Made by a program: the position numbers and the translations under genes | Source: Odontocerum albicorne | Taxonomy: Eukaryota > Arthropoda > Insecta > Trichoptera > Odontoceridae | Direction of reading: 5' to 3' | Assembly (NCBI GenBank): GCA_949825065.1 | Contig: OX463854.1 | Coordinates: 11,569,112 to 11,633,111, forward strand | Length of the DNA: 64,000 bases | The notes under the pieces: model-generated | Told to the model about the DNA's origin: nothing | What the model saw: the letters and a program-made list of their open reading frames with translations, nothing else | The model's database searches: none | Shown: positions 60,601-64,000 of the stretch, piece by piece | Numbering within the stretch: the stretch's first letter is position 1 | Layout: the number at the start of each line of letters is the position of its first letter

Positions 60601-63600
60601 ACTCATCCTAGAATTTCCGAAGTATAAATCAGTTGAAGTATTTGATCAGTCAATGAAAACATACCTTGAAGAATCAATAATTAAAACATATATTTAAAAA
60701 AAAAAACAGATTTGACCAGTAATTACCATACAGCTGCATGCACCCCACAAATTTTTATAATAAATTAAATAGTTTTTGTATCTCAAATTTGCGCATTGAT
60801 GGTTATGCTCTTTTGTCCAGAATGTGTCTATACATACAGTTTAAACCGGATTTTGTACTTTTCTGAGGACGAGGCTTAAATGTTGTAAAACAGGGAATAG
60901 GTAAATTGTGGGAAATAATATTTTAGAATTATATTTATGTTGTTTTTTGTTCCAATTAATGTAACGGTATAAGCTGATTCATTAATTGCTACTATATTAT
61001 GTAACAACATATGTAATTTATTGTTTTATCATAGGGAACGAAGGAGGGAAATAAAAAAATGTTCTTCAACAATTTCTTTATGTTTCCGAGTTCTCCAGCG
61101 ACAATTCTGAATTCTGAAATCCTGCAAGCGGAATTCAACGCAATTCTGGATAAAGCTTTTCTTCTCAGACATTTGGATGGTGGCGAGAAACTTTTACATA
61201 ATAACAAAAACATATTTTTAGGTTCAACAGCGTCAATTATTATAATTAACGGCTTGCAAAAAAGTTTATCAATAATAAAGTTCTCAATGATAAAATAAAA
61301 AAAATTCGAGGAATAACTAATAACTACAAAATCAACAAATTAAGCTCAACAAACTAAAAATACAAAAAAATGCAAAGAATAGTCAAAAAATGTCAAAACA
61401 CTAAAATTGGTAAAACTTTTACAGTTTGACCAAATTAATATTGACGTACCTGATGTCTGCAAGCAGGGCTGCGCAATAATCCGTAAAAAAACCTGCCTGG
61501 TCTACGAAAAGTGTTGATCATTAGCTTTGTCACATAAGAGAGTAGTAATAATGATTTATACCTTTTTACTAGTTACACAATATGTGAAGTGTGCTGTGCT
61601 GTGAACGTATGTGAAGTGTGCTGCATTTGATGCTATGCAAAAACCCGCATAAGTTTAAAAATCAAATTTACAAAAATATCATTCATTAAATGTGTAATCA
61701 TTAAGATAGTAGTTAGTAATGATATGCACCTTTTTCATGTGGTAGTTTCATACTATTGCGGTTGCCAATTTGAATTTCAGGCATAATTTTTTAGAATTTT
61801 TTTACGTTTTTCGAAAAAAATGTGCGTAAAATGTGGGAATTATTTTTATCACATGTTTTAAATTGCGTAAAAATGTTATTCTGGAATGTATGGGATTGAA
61901 ACGGGACTGACAAAAATCGCATTAATTACGGGAAATGTAAAATTCCGGGCATCACTGTAATTTAATTATATTAGAGGTTATTCCTTTAATTCACAATTTT
62001 ATTTTCTTTGAAGAATAAAACATAGCTTCTTATTTGTTAAATCAATGTTTGTTAAAATACAACAAACATTTCAATGTTTCTCCGTTAAAATAATTTTTCT
62101 TTCATTTGTTGTAATAGTAAACCTAAGTGTTAAACTTAGAGCCCATATGTGCTAGCTAAAGAATTAACTTACTAAAGAAAGAGTTGAATCATTAATTTTC
62201 TTAATTAAATAGTGCCAGTTAATAATTTGTTTTTTTTTAGGTATGTCACAGCAGAGGAAAATACGGCAAATGCTAAACAAATAGTAGATGATGTTAAAGA
62301 TGAAATAAAAGAGAAACGGAAAAAAATAGAAGATAATAAAAAGGAACATACAAATATAGAAAAACTAGTTTCAGAGATGAGCAAAAAGCTTGATGCAGTT
62401 AGTATTTTTAAACGTATTGATTTGGAAATGTTGATAATTTTTTTTCCGTATTTTAAAAACTTCAATTGTATTAATCAAACTGCCTATTTAATCGCAGATA
62501 TTCATAAGCTGTCACTGCTTTGACTCATTTGCCATCAATTTGCGTGGCTGAAAAAAGTTAGTGATGAAATAAATGATGGCAGATAAATGGCGATCCTGGT
62601 GTATAAAAGGTGGTTTAAGAAATAAACAACGTTATGGATAACCCGACGGTGAAGCTGCCTGAATTTTCTCTATCGTGCAAGGGAGTGATGCGCGCTTTCA
62701 ATGGAATAAAATGTGGACTAGGCTGCACTGAAACAATATTAGTTTGGCTGACTTGATAAATGTGAGGACCATGGAGCACGCAGCCAATGATTGTCTACTG
62801 TACATGTTTACCGGAGGCCAGTAGGAGCTACAACAGTTTGAACCCAACGTTGTATCGTTACTAAGAAGGATTCATGTTGTGTAAAAAAGAACCATTCATT
62901 TTTTAATTCAGCATAGACGGCATTTAAATTAACCAAAGTATTTTATTATTCTTTAAGAAATATTTTCAATTTAATAATGAAATATTTCGATGAATTCATT
63001 TAATCATATCCATAAACTGTACACGTAAGTTTCCTTTCTAAGAAGAGGTACTTGGTCTAGTGAGACAGCTGAAACATAAAATTGTAAAAAATATTAACCG
63101 ATTGCGTATTTTATTGAATAAAATGATTTTCAGAGAGGCTAAAGTAATTTACAATATATTTTTAATACAACGCCTTTTAAATTGTGTTGAGAAAATCTTG
63201 AGGCTTTGAATAAATATCTTAATCAAATTCATTTGGGACCTCACGACTAATAATTCTACTTTTTTATACCTTAATTATTTTTCACTAATTGTTTCACTAT
63301 TCTTTGAAATTTGTGTTGAGATTAGTATGTCCAACATGTTATGATGGGCAATATTGCTTCCTATCTTCATCACTGGGAACAGGCAGACTCACCTTTATGA
63401 GAGTGCAGTGACTACCATTGCAGACAACACATTAAACAGTCTTCCCAGTAAGCCTGTAAAAGATTCACTGACTGACAGCATAGTGGCTTGGCTTTGTAAT
63501 CTAAACCTGGACTTGAGAGGATATCCACGTGAAAGAAGGAAAAATAATCTTAAGTTCCGTTTATCATTTATACACCACATTGTGATCTTGTGCAAATTTT

Positions 63601-64000
63601 ATGGATGGATTTTTCTTATCTTTGATGTTATGTTTTAGGAAACTGGTAGTGAGCTTCAGGGTATGGAAAAGGATGTTCAGGAGAAGGAATCTCAGGAAGC
63701 AGAGATATCTGCCAAAACAAGATCAGTTCATGATAGTTTAAAGACACACAAAAGTAAGCAACGTCTTCTGCAGAATGGTATAGCCGATGATGAAAAAACA
63801 CTGAAAGGCAAGGAAGATCAACTAAATAAGGTAATCAAAATAACTATCTGGAATAAAAATATTTCAATGTAGAATATTTCTTTGTATACATTTTTTGGTG
63901 AAATGGAATCGAATTCTTCCAGTAATTTTACTTTATTGGGCCCAGAATCAATTTTCATTTTTAGGTCAGCTGGTCTTCGAACTCTTGAAAAAGATGCAAT
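54654..64000 (+). CDS. SMC2: SMC2, condensin ATPase subunit, N-terminal part
   Basis: Seven clear exons, all in phase: 54654-54821, 56503-56652, 58479-58640, 59802-59912, 60210-60331, 62241-62397 and 63639-63830, about 355 residues of a usual ~1,180. Exon 1 starts [20 protein letters not shown] and holds the Walker A loop (GLNGTGKSN, residues ~33-41). Exons 2-3 complete the N-terminal ATPase lobe with the SMC2 blocks [29 protein letters not shown] and [20 protein letters not shown]. Exon 4 reads [15 protein letters not shown]. Later exons are Lys/Glu-rich coiled coil. The hinge and C-terminal lobe lie beyond the window. SMC2 pairs with SMC4 in condensin to compact mitotic chromosomes. Exon 3 ends at an atypical donor (GAG|GTCATT). 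A further exon starts near 63966, but its frame is in doubt. Confidence 0.95.
57109..58402 (+). mobile_element. mariner in SMC2 intron 2, recently degraded
   Basis: Ends ttgggagtacaaattagttcgg and its near-perfect inverse, with TA at 57107-57108 and 58403-58404, 1.29 kb. The transposase frame runs from the internal ATG of [17 protein letters not shown] (about 57284) through the paired helix-turn-helix region and the first catalytic Asp ([11 protein letters not shown]) to 58017. A frameshift follows. The second catalytic block reads LLHVNARPH, with Val in place of the essential Asp. A second frameshift precedes [13 protein letters not shown]. Mauritiana-like. Long homology over the whole element makes it one of the youngest mariners here, yet dead. 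Confidence 0.93.
58858..59010 (+). repeat. tRNA-headed SINE in SMC2 intron 3
   Basis: ctccttggcctggttgacaa (A box), gaattcctgttggtgccc, tagttggttggaagtgattcc and ttaactagccaggttgtac match the 26690 family. The B box is degraded. Confidence 0.65.
59110..59620 (-). repeat. LINE relic, family A, in SMC2 intron 3
   Basis: Reverse 3' fragment: tattactccatccttgtcggggtaggcacagg, cccttgatccaactatactttcctagg, and the far end tatagcatgtattcggctcctttcatt. It contains a short internal direct repeat of (a)atcagccttaattt at 59390-59475. Confidence 0.65.
60439..60626. mobile_element. MITE with ~60-bp inverted termini, copy 2, SMC2 intron 5
   Basis: Same termini as 27711-27929 (tagtttggaaattctaggatgagtcctgtgacagctcac... 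mirrored at the right) with a shorter centre. The centre has the same blocks (gttcagtaattttaattattttatcaactttaatata) in the reverse direction relative to copy 1. The rest of intron 5 (60627-62240) and intron 6 (62398-63638) hold no element I recognise. Confidence 0.85.

Noticed and set aside
61059..61298. 79-codon ORF in SMC2 intron 5
   Set aside because: AT-rich with no recognisable domain; the reverse frame is equally open.
63354..63638. 94-codon ORF just before SMC2 exon 7
   Set aside because: It is open through the intron in a frame that does not continue SMC2, and the antisense frame is also open. No family match recognised.

Overview
AT-rich, gene-poor eukaryotic genomic DNA, almost certainly from an insect. 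The evidence is spliced genes with GT-AG introns, a gustatory receptor of the type that forms the insect CO2 receptor, and a dense load of mariner, hAT, LINE, tRNA-headed SINE and MITE copies. The CO2-receptor clade is generally reported absent from Hymenoptera and Hemiptera, so a beetle, lepidopteran, dipteran, neuropterid or similar lineage fits; I cannot name the species.

Layout. 1-14.7 kb is mostly repeats: LINE relics, a 42-bp tandem array, a (TA)n tract, a 62-65-bp minisatellite and a complete non-autonomous hAT copy, plus weak candidate exons near 1.3 kb and 4.0 kb. From 28.6 kb down to 14.8 kb the minus strand carries six phase-compatible exons of a CO2-receptor-type gustatory receptor; the N-terminal exon(s) were not found. 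Its introns hold a near-intact LINE (18.4-21.6 kb), a mariner, SINEs and a MITE. From 28.8 to 40.1 kb there are four more mariners, a pogo/Tigger fragment, a second hAT copy and several repeats.

40.6-42.8 kb (minus) is a two-exon NEDD1 homologue, a WD40 protein that targets the gamma-tubulin ring complex. 45.7-49.4 kb (plus) is a five-exon homologue of human C1orf43 (NICE-3). 50.0-51.2 kb has a possible uncharacterised small membrane-protein gene. 54.7 kb to the right edge (plus) is the N-terminal part of SMC2, the condensin ATPase, with seven clear exons and a mariner in intron 2.

The genes look like unlinked housekeeping and sensory genes, with no operon or gene cluster. NEDD1 and SMC2 both act in mitosis, but I see no sign that their proximity is functional. 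I found no convincing undescribed system. The most useful observations are the recent twin hAT insertions with perfect 8-bp target duplications, two mariners with complementary deletions, a LINE that landed 97 bp from a receptor splice acceptor, an unexplained exact 20-bp copy of the start of C1orf43 exon 2, and a phase conflict at the last visible SMC2 exon.
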